A stretch of 64,000 bases of DNA, taken from contig DQHP01000027.1 of the NCBI GenBank assembly GCA_003524435.1, positions 1 through 64,000 on the forward strand, written 5' to 3'. The stretch is from Microbacterium sp. (lineage in GTDB: Bacteria; Actinomycetota; Actinomycetes; Actinomycetales; Microbacteriaceae). Under the pieces are notes generated by a model. The model was not told where the DNA came from, did no database searches, and saw only the letters and a list, made by a program, of their open reading frames with translations. Below are positions 53,467-60,383 of this stretch, in pieces (within the stretch, counting starts at the first letter, position 1; every line of letters starts with the position of its first letter). A program made the translations under genes and the position numbers.

Positions 53467-55094
53467 TGAGCGAATCATTCGATCACGACGTCGTGGTCAT
53501 CGGCTCTGGTTTCGGCGGCTCTGTCGCCGCGCTGCGGCTCTCTCAAAAGGGCTACCGCGTGCACGTATTCGAAGCGGGCCGGCGTTTCGCCGATGATGAT
53601 TTCGCGAAGACCTCCTGGGATATTCGACGCTATCTGTGGGCGCCGGCACTCGGATGCTTTGGTGTACAACGCATTCACAAGCTCCCGCACGTCATGATTC
53701 TTGCTGGCGCGGGGGTCGGCGGCGGTTCACTCAACTACGCCAATACGCTCTATCAGCCCGGAGAAGAGTTCTTTGTCGACAGGAACTGGCCCACGGAGTT
53801 CAATTGGAAGAGCGAACTTGAGCCGCACTATGCGACGGCGAAGCGGATGCTCGGTGTCGTTGAGCGCTACCCCTACACGGGGCCAGTGGAGCGCATCATG
53901 GCGGGAGCCGCCGAAGATCTCGGTGTCAGCGATACCTTCAGGCACGCACCGGTGGGCGTGTACTTCGGCAAGCCGGGCGAGAAGGTCGCTGACCCCTACT
54001 TCAATGGTGACGGACCTGCCCGCACCGGCTGCACCTTCTGTGGCAACTGCATGGTGGGTTGCCGGGTAGGCGCGAAGAACACTCTCGCGAAGAACTATCT
54101 CGCCCTTGCTGAGCGGTGTGGTGCGACGATCGAACCGCTGCGCACCGTCGTCGACGTGGTGCCGCTGGCCCGTGGTGGTTATTCCGTCAGCACGGTGCGA
54201 AGCGGTGCCTGGGTGCGCCGCCGCCGCACTGTGACTGCAGAGCAGGTTGTCTTTGCCGGCGGCACGTGGGGTACGCAATCTCTCTTGCACCGTTTGAAGG
54301 CGATGGGCTCGCTCCCCCAACTACCCGACTCGCTCGGAACCCTCACGAGAACAAACTCCGAGGCACTTGATGGCGCTATCTCCGTTGCCGTGCCCGAAGA
54401 GGTTGGGCTGTCGAAAGGCATCGCCATCACCACGTCTTTCCATGTCGATGACCGCACGCACGTGGAAAACGTGCGGTACGGCCCCGGTTCTAATCTGATG
54501 GGGATGCTGGCCAGTGGTCTCGTCGATGGCAGCCGCCCACTTGTCTCACGACTCGGTGCGCTTCTCCTACAGATAGTGCGGGCCCCTGTCACTGCATTTC
54601 GCCTCAGCTCCCTGCGCCGGTGGAGTGATCGAGGCATCATCGCTCTCGTCATGCAGACCGTTGACAACTCACTCACGCTCTCGGTGAAGCGCCGCCTAGG
54701 TCGTTTCGTACTGACCAGCGCGCAGGGCGAAGGAGAACCAAACCCCTCGTATCTGCCGCAGGCGCACCGTGCCGCACGCGCGATTGCCGCACGGCTGGAG
54801 GAGGAGGGCGGAGTGCAGTCCGAAGCGCGCGGGTCGTGGCCCGAAGTGTTCGGCATTCCCATGACAGCGCACTTCCTCGGAGGAGCGATCGTCTCCGCCT
54901 CACCAGAGCAGGGCGTCGTTGACCCTTATCACCGCGTCTGGGGCTATCCGGGACTGCACGTCGTTGATGGCGCGGCAGTGCCCGCCAACCCAGGTGTGAA
55001 CCCTTCGCTCACAATCACGGCGATGGCCGAGCGGGCGTTGTCGGGCTGGCCTCAGCGCGACGAGGCAGATCTTCGGCCCCTGCAGCAGATCTGA
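53466..55094 (+). CDS. GMC oxidoreductase, cholesterol-oxidase type, with cysteine cluster
   Basis: FAD-dependent alcohol or sterol oxidoreductase. 542 residues from the ATG at 53466 (TGATG overlap with the kinase gene). FAD motif VVVIGSGFGGSVAALRLS (about 9-26), AGAGVGGGSLNYAN (81-94) and the C-terminal HFLGGAIVSASPEQGVVDPYHRVWGYPGLHVVDGAAVPANPG region without internal Cys. Cys189, Cys192, Cys195 and Cys199 have C-x2-C-x2-C-x3-C spacing, as in 4Fe-4S ferredoxins. No signal peptide, so cytoplasmic. Substrate unknown; the context (glycerolipid genes) suggests a lipid alcohol. Confidence 0.88.
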   Translation: MSESFDHDVVVIGSGFGGSVAALRLSQKGYRVHVFEAGRRFADDDFAKTSWDIRRYLWAPALGCFGVQRIHKLPHVMILAGAGVGGGSLNYANTLYQPGEEFFVDRNWPTEFNWKSELEPHYATAKRMLGVVERYPYTGPVERIMAGAAEDLGVSDTFRHAPVGVYFGKPGEKVADPYFNGDGPARTGCTFCGNCMVGCRVGAKNTLAKNYLALAERCGATIEPLRTVVDVVPLARGGYSVSTVRSGAWVRRRRTVTAEQVVFAGGTWGTQSLLHRLKAMGSLPQLPDSLGTLTRTNSEALDGAISVAVPEEVGLSKGIAITTSFHVDDRTHVENVRYGPGSNLMGMLASGLVDGSRPLVSRLGALLLQIVRAPVTAFRLSSLRRWSDRGIIALVMQTVDNSLTLSVKRRLGRFVLTSAQGEGEPNPSYLPQAHRAARAIAARLEEEGGVQSEARGSWPEVFGIPMTAHFLGGAIVSASPEQGVVDPYHRVWGYPGLHVVDGAAVPANPGVNPSLTITAMAERALSGWPQRDEADLRPLQQI

Positions 55095-55098
55095 ACGA

Positions 55099-55116
55099 CG
55101 GCCTTACTCGAGGCCG
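55099..55116. terminator. Weak hairpin between convergent genes
   Basis: cggcct-tactcg-aggccg, a perfect 6-bp stem with a 6-base loop, 5 bases past the GMC stop. There is no T-tract on either strand. Confidence 0.35.
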
Positions 55117-55136
55117 GTCACACGCTCAGCCACCGG

Positions 55137-56255
55137 TTATGTCCCTTTCATGGTGATCATGTTCGCTGTTCGTGCGCGCAACGGCGCCGTGCCGAGCAAG
55201 CGGATCACGGCATTGCGGACGGCGAGCGTTGGCCCAGCGGCGGGGCGCCCCATCGACATATAAAACGCCGAGCGTTGCTGAGCGCGCGCAGCGGCACGTT
55301 CAGCGTGCCGTTCATACTCTCGAAACTCCGCTCGCCCGCTTCGCACAGCGTGCTCAAGCGCCGCCGACAGTTGGTGTGCCGCTGCCCAGCCGAGGTTCAT
55401 CCCCTGTCCGCCGATCGGGCTTGTCTCGTGTGCGGCATCGCCCAGCAGTACAACTCGTCCTGCAGTTAATCGCGACGCGCGATGCTGCTGCGCCCGGAAC
55501 ATCGTAGGGTGTCGATCTAACGGAAGCTCCAGCCTGAAACCGGTGCGCTGACGAATCGCCGCGACGAATGCGTCCCTATCCCCGAGCGTGCGCTGCAGGT
55601 CAGCTACGACCCATCGCCGTTGTCCCTCTGGAAGCGGAAATACCTCGACCAGACCTGCCGGCTCACAGTGGAGTTGAACACGCTGACCAGTCTGGTCGTG
55701 AGGTGCGTCCACCATCGCGTACGACCCGCTTCCCGGTCGCGGGCGCCAGTCGATGCCCAGTTGCTTACGGATGATGCTGTGCACCCCATCTGCCGCGACA
55801 ACGAACTTCGCTGTCACTTCTCGGCTCACCCCGGCTGTGTGCAGAGCAAGACGAACTTGTTCACCTTCGTTCCGAACGTCACGGACTTCGTGATCAGGGA
55901 ACAGCGTCGCCGACTGCAGATGGCTGAGGCGTTCGATCAACAGTGCGTGCGTTCGGCGTTGCGGGAGAACGAGCACCCGCTGGTATCTGGCAAACGAAAG
56001 CGCTGCAAGGATGCGACCGCCGCAGATCACCTCGCCTCCTTCTAGTTCCAGCGCCTCCTCTTTGACTCGCGTCCCCAGCCCCGCAGCATCCAAGGCGCCC
56101 TTTCCCGGAGGGTGGATGCCGATTGCTCGCGAACGATCATCACCGTCGGGTCGGCGTTCGTATACGCCGACGTCGACCCCGGTCTGAGCGAGCAGACACG
56201 CTAGGAGCAGTCCCACCGGGCCTGCCCCGACGATCGCGACCTCATGATCCGGCAT
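55137..56255 (-). CDS. FAD-dependent aromatic monooxygenase
   Basis: Class A flavoprotein hydroxylase (p-hydroxybenzoate hydroxylase fold). 372 residues from the ATG at 56255; the frame continues to 56471 but only this start gives the FAD motif VAIVGAGPVGLLLACLLA at residues 6-23. The DG motif VVAADGVHSIIRKQLG and GD motif VVLLGDAAHETSPIGGQGMNLG are intact. It is the third gene of an operon with a type III polyketide synthase and a methyltransferase and overlaps the latter by 14 bases. In Streptomyces srsABC a flavoprotein of this kind hydroxylates alkylresorcinol to give alkylquinones. Confidence 0.9.
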   Translation of the reverse strand: MPDHEVAIVGAGPVGLLLACLLAQTGVDVGVYERRPDGDDRSRAIGIHPPGKGALDAAGLGTRVKEEALELEGGEVICGGRILAALSFARYQRVLVLPQRRTHALLIERLSHLQSATLFPDHEVRDVRNEGEQVRLALHTAGVSREVTAKFVVAADGVHSIIRKQLGIDWRPRPGSGSYAMVDAPHDQTGQRVQLHCEPAGLVEVFPLPEGQRRWVVADLQRTLGDRDAFVAAIRQRTGFRLELPLDRHPTMFRAQQHRASRLTAGRVVLLGDAAHETSPIGGQGMNLGWAAAHQLSAALEHAVRSGRAEFREYERHAERAAARAQQRSAFYMSMGRPAAGPTLAVRNAVIRLLGTAPLRARTANMITMKGT

Positions 56256-56958
56256 CCGCAGCCTCCCATCGCAATTCCAACCGGGAGGGGAACGCCCGCC
56301 GCACCCGCCATCCTGACGGCACGACCGATGCAAGCTCGTCAGCGGTATATGCCCGACGAATGCTGATGAGTCCGTCCTCCCGAATAAAGGAGTCAGCGAG
56401 CACGTTCCGCGCGAACGGCCACGTCGCCGCGGAGAATCCGCAGTAGGCGAACCGGCTGCGTTCGATATCACGATGTATCACGATCCCGCCTGTACCTGCC
56501 AGCCGCACAGAATCGCTCAGCAGATCCGCGAGCTCATCACTCGACAAATGGTGCAGCAGATGATTGGAGATCACCACGTCGAAGCTTTCGCCAGCCGAGG
56601 CCAACTCGCCCGTGAGCGCGCACCGATATTCGACGCCTCCGCCGCATTTGCGCGCCCATGAGATCGCCCTGGCATCAACATCCAGCGCAGTCACCTGGAC
56701 ACATAGCCGATCACGGCGCGCCCACCCGACAATCGCACGCGACACATCCCCTCCGCCCGCGCCGACATCGAGGAGTCGGATCTTCTTCGTCCGCGCGCGC
56801 GGACGAATGTCCCGTAGATACACCGAGCGCCAACGAGAGACCACAGCGTTGACGAGTCCGAAGCGCTCATACGTGCGCTCCAGCATGCGCTCGTTCGCCT
56901 GCGGATCGTCCATCAGCTCCTGCGCATCGACGGCGCGACCGGAAAGATCAACGCTCAT
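56242..56958 (-). CDS. Class I SAM-dependent methyltransferase
   Basis: 238 residues. SAM motif I is LLDVGAGGGDVSRAI (about 62-76), motif II TALDVDARAISWAR, and a methyltransferase-11-type VISNHLLHHLSSDELADLL. It is the middle gene of the polyketide synthase operon, overlapping the synthase stop by four bases (ATGA). The probable substrate is the polyketide product or its hydroxylated form. This differs from Streptomyces SrsB, which is a membrane-bound isoprenylcysteine-methyltransferase-like protein, so the cluster is analogous rather than identical. Confidence 0.88.
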   Translation of the reverse strand: MSVDLSGRAVDAQELMDDPQANERMLERTYERFGLVNAVVSRWRSVYLRDIRPRARTKKIRLLDVGAGGGDVSRAIVGWARRDRLCVQVTALDVDARAISWARKCGGGVEYRCALTGELASAGESFDVVISNHLLHHLSSDELADLLSDSVRLAGTGGIVIHRDIERSRFAYCGFSAATWPFARNVLADSFIREDGLISIRRAYTADELASVVPSGWRVRRAFPSRLELRWEAADAGS

Positions 56959-58109
56959 CGACGGCCGACGACGGTCATCAAAGCGCTCTCTGCGGTCAGG
57001 CCAGGACCAAAGGCCATCGCCGCCACCCGCTCTCCATTGCGTGCTCCCTCTTCCTCCAGGATGCTTCGCAGCACGAACAGCACGGTAGCGCTGGACATAT
57101 TTCCGTACTGTCGGAGCACTTCTCGAGCCGGACGCAACTGCTGTTCAGAGAGGCTGAGCCTTTCCTCCACACGATCAAGGATGCTGCGTCCACCAGGGTG
57201 AATCGCCCAGCGCTCAATCTGCTCGTTGATCGTGCCATCGTCAAACGCCGTCGCCAGCGTCTCTTCCCCCGCATAGAGCGGGCGAAGCGCGTCGAAGATG
57301 TTCTCACCGATGAGCTGCGGCACCGCGGTGGAGAGGGTCATCTCGAAGCCTTCATCACCGATTGTCCATGCCATGTCTTTCTTTCCTTCCGGAATGATTC
57401 CGGTGTGAAAGCGGTCCAGAGCGAAACCCGGCATCTCAGAATCAAAGTCTCTGGCAGTGACGAGACCTGCGGCCGCGCCATCGGCGAAGAGCGAAGTGGC
57501 CACGATCATGTCCGGATCCTCGGATGAGCGCAGATGCAACGTACATAGCTCCACGCTGACCACGAGAACGACCGCATTCGGGTCTGCGGCGCAGAACTGG
57601 CTTGCCGCTCGCAGCGCGGGCATCGAGGCGTAGCATCCCATAAACCCGAAGTGATAGCGCTGCACACTGTCTGCCAGGCCCAGCGCACGAACGATCTCGT
57701 AGTCGGGACCCGGTGCGTAGAAACCGGTGCATGAGACGGTGATCACGTGGGTGATGTCTGCGGCCGTGATGTCGGGATCTGAGCGCAGAGCCTTGCGTGC
57801 GACATCGACATAGAGTTTCCAGGCTTCACGGACGTATATTTCGTTGCGCACCTTCGTCCCTGGCGACAACAATGTGGCCGTGTCCCGGTCGAAGAAAAGC
57901 GGATCCTCCTGTTCCGCGGAGAAGGATAACTCCTTAAGCACCGTGTATCGGGTATCGATGCCCGATCCGTTGAACGACGCCGTGACGATGCGCTTTGCCA
58001 ACCGCCCGAGGTCAGGCTGGGCAGCGAAGACATCTCGCACCTCCTCCTGCCTCAGCGTCGTGTCAGGAACGAGCGTCTGCAAGGAACGGAGAACAGCGGG
58101 ATGACTCAT
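56955..58109 (-). CDS. Type III polyketide synthase
   Basis: Homodimeric chalcone-synthase-fold enzyme that extends a fatty acyl-CoA starter with malonyl-CoA and cyclises it, usually to alkylresorcinols or alkylpyrones in bacteria. 384 residues from the ATG at 58109 (longer frames to 58217 lie in the CYTH gene). The catalytic triad is Cys127 (VSCTGFYAPG), His304 (WAIHPGGRS) and Asn337 (GNMSSATV). RYHFGFMGCYASMPAL and the C-terminal MAFGPGLTAESALM are family motifs. First gene of a three-gene operon; the start is 4 bases after the CYTH stop, so the CYTH gene may be co-transcribed upstream. Confidence 0.93.
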   Translation of the reverse strand: MSHPAVLRSLQTLVPDTTLRQEEVRDVFAAQPDLGRLAKRIVTASFNGSGIDTRYTVLKELSFSAEQEDPLFFDRDTATLLSPGTKVRNEIYVREAWKLYVDVARKALRSDPDITAADITHVITVSCTGFYAPGPDYEIVRALGLADSVQRYHFGFMGCYASMPALRAASQFCAADPNAVVLVVSVELCTLHLRSSEDPDMIVATSLFADGAAAGLVTARDFDSEMPGFALDRFHTGIIPEGKKDMAWTIGDEGFEMTLSTAVPQLIGENIFDALRPLYAGEETLATAFDDGTINEQIERWAIHPGGRSILDRVEERLSLSEQQLRPAREVLRQYGNMSSATVLFVLRSILEEEGARNGERVAAMAFGPGLTAESALMTVVGRR

Positions 58110-58113
58110 GACG

Positions 58114-58779
58114 TCACTCAAGCACGTGGCGCCCGCCAGATAAAGGGGGTTGTGCTGAGAAGCCGAGGGCTCGGGCGAGTTTCGATCCGGATGCCGAGTG
58201 GCGTCCACCCGCGGCAAAGATGGCGGTCTCTACCGCGGCAAAGAACATGTCGCGTCCTCGAGCATCTGCGGAAGCGGCAGGGCCTAGCTCCATCTCCCAC
58301 TCTCGCCATTCACGCTCCACTCCCTGGCGCAGGTCAGTGGCGCGAACACGGTCATCGACGAATTCGGCGATGACTCCCGCAGGACCGGTAAGCAAATATG
58401 CGGTGCGATCATTTTCAATACGGGCAAGGGGTGTGAGTGGCTCGGTCGTCCAGCGCGAGATCGTGCTGGCGACTGCCTCAGGCACATCGTCTGTGTTGCC
58501 AAGCGGCCACCCCAACTCGAGCCGTCCGTCCCCTTCACGAGGACCTTTGACGTGCCACCCCTCGTCGGGACCACCGGTGCGGCGCCGTAGCGCGACGCCG
58601 GCTCTGGAGAGCGCAGCATCCGCAGTGTCGAAGTAACGAGCATCCAACACACGCAACTCCCCCGGGGCGATCTCTGTCACACCTGGAATCCCTGTCCAGA
58701 CAGGGAGGGGCGTCGAGACATCAACGTCGTACTTGCGCTCGACCTCAATAGAGCGCGAGGGCGCTGGCTCAGTCGTCAC
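58114..58779 (-). CDS. CYTH domain protein
   Basis: Triphosphate-tunnel enzyme family; members hydrolyse inorganic triphosphate or thiamine triphosphate, or bind polyphosphate. 221 residues from the GTG at 58779, overlapping the 71-codon gene by 11 bases. The ExExK signature is at 12-16 (EVERK). Basic and acidic tunnel strands follow (ARYFDTADAALSRAGVALRRRTGG, WHVKGPREGDGRLELGWPLG, RIENDRTAYLL, AEFVDDRVRA). No CHAD domain follows. It lies directly upstream of the polyketide synthase on the same strand; a functional link is not evident. Confidence 0.87.
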   Translation of the reverse strand: MTTEPAPSRSIEVERKYDVDVSTPLPVWTGIPGVTEIAPGELRVLDARYFDTADAALSRAGVALRRRTGGPDEGWHVKGPREGDGRLELGWPLGNTDDVPEAVASTISRWTTEPLTPLARIENDRTAYLLTGPAGVIAEFVDDRVRATDLRQGVEREWREWEMELGPAASADARGRDMFFAAVETAIFAAGGRHSASGSKLARALGFSAQPPLSGGRHVLE

Positions 58780-58984
58780 TGGGCGTGATGTCGTCGCTGG
58801 ATTCCACGAACCAGAATTCCACTTCAGTGGGACCGTCGCTCTCACCGGTGTTCGTTGCGTCACCGGTTCGTCGATAGATAATCTGTGTCGCGCCATAGGG
58901 CGTGATCATCGTGTCCTGATCGGTGTCGATGAGCGGAAGAACCTGCCCGTCAAGCGGGCCACCATGAAGTCGTGCGAGTGCCAT
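58769..58984 (-). CDS. Small uncharacterised protein, 71 residues
   Basis: I do not recognise a family. It starts MALARLHGGPLDGQVLPL and ends with an acidic tail (SSDDITPSDD); the middle predicts a small beta-rich domain (QIIYRR, EVEFWFVE). There is no signal peptide or membrane segment. The start at 58984 is set by TATGGT exactly 6 bases upstream (leaderless); the track frame begins two codons earlier. It overlaps the CYTH gene by 11 bases, so they are co-transcribed. Confidence 0.75.
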   Translation of the reverse strand: MALARLHGGPLDGQVLPLIDTDQDTMITPYGATQIIYRRTGDATNTGESDGPTEVEFWFVESSDDITPSDD

Positions 58985-58990
58985 GTGCAC

Positions 58991-58996
58991 ACCATA
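58991..58996 (-). promoter_or_regulatory. Leaderless -10 of the 71-codon gene
   Basis: On the minus strand TATGGT, 6 bases (gtgcac), then ATG. It is the probable promoter of the small gene, the CYTH gene and possibly the polyketide operon. Confidence 0.55.
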
Positions 58997-59038
58997 GCGC
59001 CGTGTTCCTGGATCTGGTGGGATTGCACCGCATCGCTT

Positions 59039-59545
59039 TTATGCCGTGACGACGCCGAGGATCGCACCGAGGATCATCCAAGGGCCAAAGGCGATACGAG
59101 TAGAGCGATTCGCGCGTCGCAGCACCATCAGCGCAAGCGCATAGAGAGCGCCGAGGACAAAAGCGGATGCCGCGCCGATGGCGAGCGACTGCCATCCATG
59201 CCAGCCGAGCACAAGTCCGATGACCGCGGCGAGTTTCACGTCTCCGCCGCCGATGCCGCCACGACTGGTGGCACGCATTACTGCATAAAAGCCGCCAAGA
59301 ATCAGCATTCCTGCCATCGCACGGATCAACGGCCACGTTTCTCCTGTCGCCAGAGCGTCCACGACGACGAGTGCCAGTGCTCCGCCGAGAGTTGGCAGCA
59401 CAATCCGATTCGGGAGGCGATGGGTTCGCACGTCGATGATCAACAGCCAGACACCAACTCCCAGCAGGGCAAGGTGCGCAAGTACGACGACAAGCGTGTA
59501 CACGACGGATGGCGAGATCATCTCCGAAGCGTATGAGAACGGCAC
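59039..59545 (-). CDS. Prepilin peptidase, A24 family (CpaA/TadV-like)
   Basis: Membrane aspartyl protease that processes type IV or Tad prepilins. 168 residues, about six helices; the second catalytic aspartate is in GGGDVKLAAVIG and the first in IIDVRTHRLPNRIV. No N-terminal methyltransferase domain, as in the short TadV/CpaA form. No pilus gene is nearby. The start is uncertain: GTG at 59545 or ATG at 59521; neither has a well-spaced ribosome-binding site. Confidence 0.85.
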   Translation of the reverse strand: MPFSYASEMISPSVVYTLVVVLAHLALLGVGVWLLIIDVRTHRLPNRIVLPTLGGALALVVVDALATGETWPLIRAMAGMLILGGFYAVMRATSRGGIGGGDVKLAAVIGLVLGWHGWQSLAIGAASAFVLGALYALALMVLRRANRSTRIAFGPWMILGAILGVVTA

Positions 59546-59562
59546 CGTCCGTGGTTTAGGGC

Positions 59563-59571
59563 TGTGGATAA
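59563..59571 (+). promoter_or_regulatory. Perfect DnaA box
   Basis: TGTGGATAA (complement TTATCCACA), an exact match to the high-affinity DnaA consensus, in the gap between the prepilin peptidase and imuA'. One box only; chance or DnaA-dependent gene control are both possible. Confidence 0.55.
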
Positions 59572-59585
59572 CTCAGATGTCCGAT

Positions 59586-59625
59586 GTACTAATTAGTCTT
59601 GAGTCCTCACTTGATTTATTAGTAC
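59586..59625. promoter_or_regulatory. AT-rich inverted repeats upstream of imuA'
   Basis: gtactaat (59586-59593) and attagtac (59618-59625) are exact 8-bp reverse complements, and actaattagt at 59588-59597 is itself a perfect palindrome. ATTAGT half-sites thus occur at 59592 and 59618. This is unlike the actinobacterial LexA box, which is GAAC/GTTC-based. It could be a binding site of another damage-responsive regulator. Confidence 0.5.
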
Positions 59626-59626
59626 T

Positions 59627-59632
59627 TATATT
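59627..59632 (+). promoter_or_regulatory. -10 of imuA'
   Basis: TATATT, 13 bases before the ATG at 59646. Transcription would start near 59639, leaving a leader of only a few bases and no fully separate -35; TCCTCA lies at the -35 position. Confidence 0.45.
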
Positions 59633-59645
59633 CGAGGATGGATGC

Positions 59646-60383
59646 ATGGGCACCGCACTCTCCGCCCCCACCACTCTCTCTCGAGAGAGCTCAGGCTCCC
59701 GCGCGCACGATCTGCTTCGTCTGCGCAGCGAGATCTCTCGCATGCAGCGACGACGCAGCGATGTTCCTTTTCTGCCCCTCGACCCTGCCTTAGAGGAATT
59801 ATTGCCCGACTCGGGGCTGCGCGTCGGCTCCTCCTATTCGATCTCTCCTTCTCCGAGCCTGTTAGGTGCCCTCCTTGCTGCACCCTCTCAGAAGGGTTCC
59901 TGGTGCGCGGTCATCGGAATGCCCACTATCGGCGTCGAAGCGATGGCTGGTTTCGGCGTCGAGTTAGAACGTCTCGTTCTGGTCCCTGACCCCGGACCCC
60001 GCTGGCTCACCGTCGCCACAGCACTCTCTGAAGTGATCCCCCTCATCGCTGTGCACCCACGGAGCCGCGTCGCTGATGCCGACATTTCTCGATTGAATGC
60101 CCGTCTACGTGATCGCGGGTGCACGCTACTTGTTACGGCCCCCTGGCCACAGAGCGAGGCGACAATTCGTGTCGAAGAGACCGAATGGCACGGGCTCGGT
60201 TCCGGGTGGGGGCTCCTCGCTGATCGCACTGTGACACTGCGCGCCTCGGGGCGGCGGTACGAATCTTCGCGGCGAGTGCGCGTACAAATGCCTACTTCTC
60301 TCGGCCGGGTGGGGGCCGGGGCCGCTCCTCTGCGCACGGTGACGCCGTTGCCCGTGACTACGGAGTGGGCGGCGACAGGATGA
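59646..60383 (+). CDS. imuA': Mutasome accessory protein ImuA'
   Basis: RecA-like protein of the DNA-damage mutagenesis cassette; in mycobacteria it stabilises the ImuB-DnaE2 complex. 245 residues from the ATG at 59646 with AGGA 7 bases upstream; the frame runs back to 59436 but that part lies in the prepilin peptidase gene and promoter. It opens with a Ser/Arg-rich head and LLRLRSEISRMQRRRSDVPFLPL; the RecA-like core lacks a clear Walker A. It overlaps imuB by four bases (ATGA). Confidence 0.85.
   Translation: MGTALSAPTTLSRESSGSRAHDLLRLRSEISRMQRRRSDVPFLPLDPALEELLPDSGLRVGSSYSISPSPSLLGALLAAPSQKGSWCAVIGMPTIGVEAMAGFGVELERLVLVPDPGPRWLTVATALSEVIPLIAVHPRSRVADADISRLNARLRDRGCTLLVTAPWPQSEATIRVEETEWHGLGSGWGLLADRTVTLRASGRRYESSRRVRVQMPTSLGRVGAGAAPLRTVTPLPVTTEWAATG

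Noticed and set aside
59436..59645. Upstream extension of ImuA'
   Set aside because: The extension lies in the prepilin peptidase gene on the other strand and in the promoter, and includes no conserved residues.
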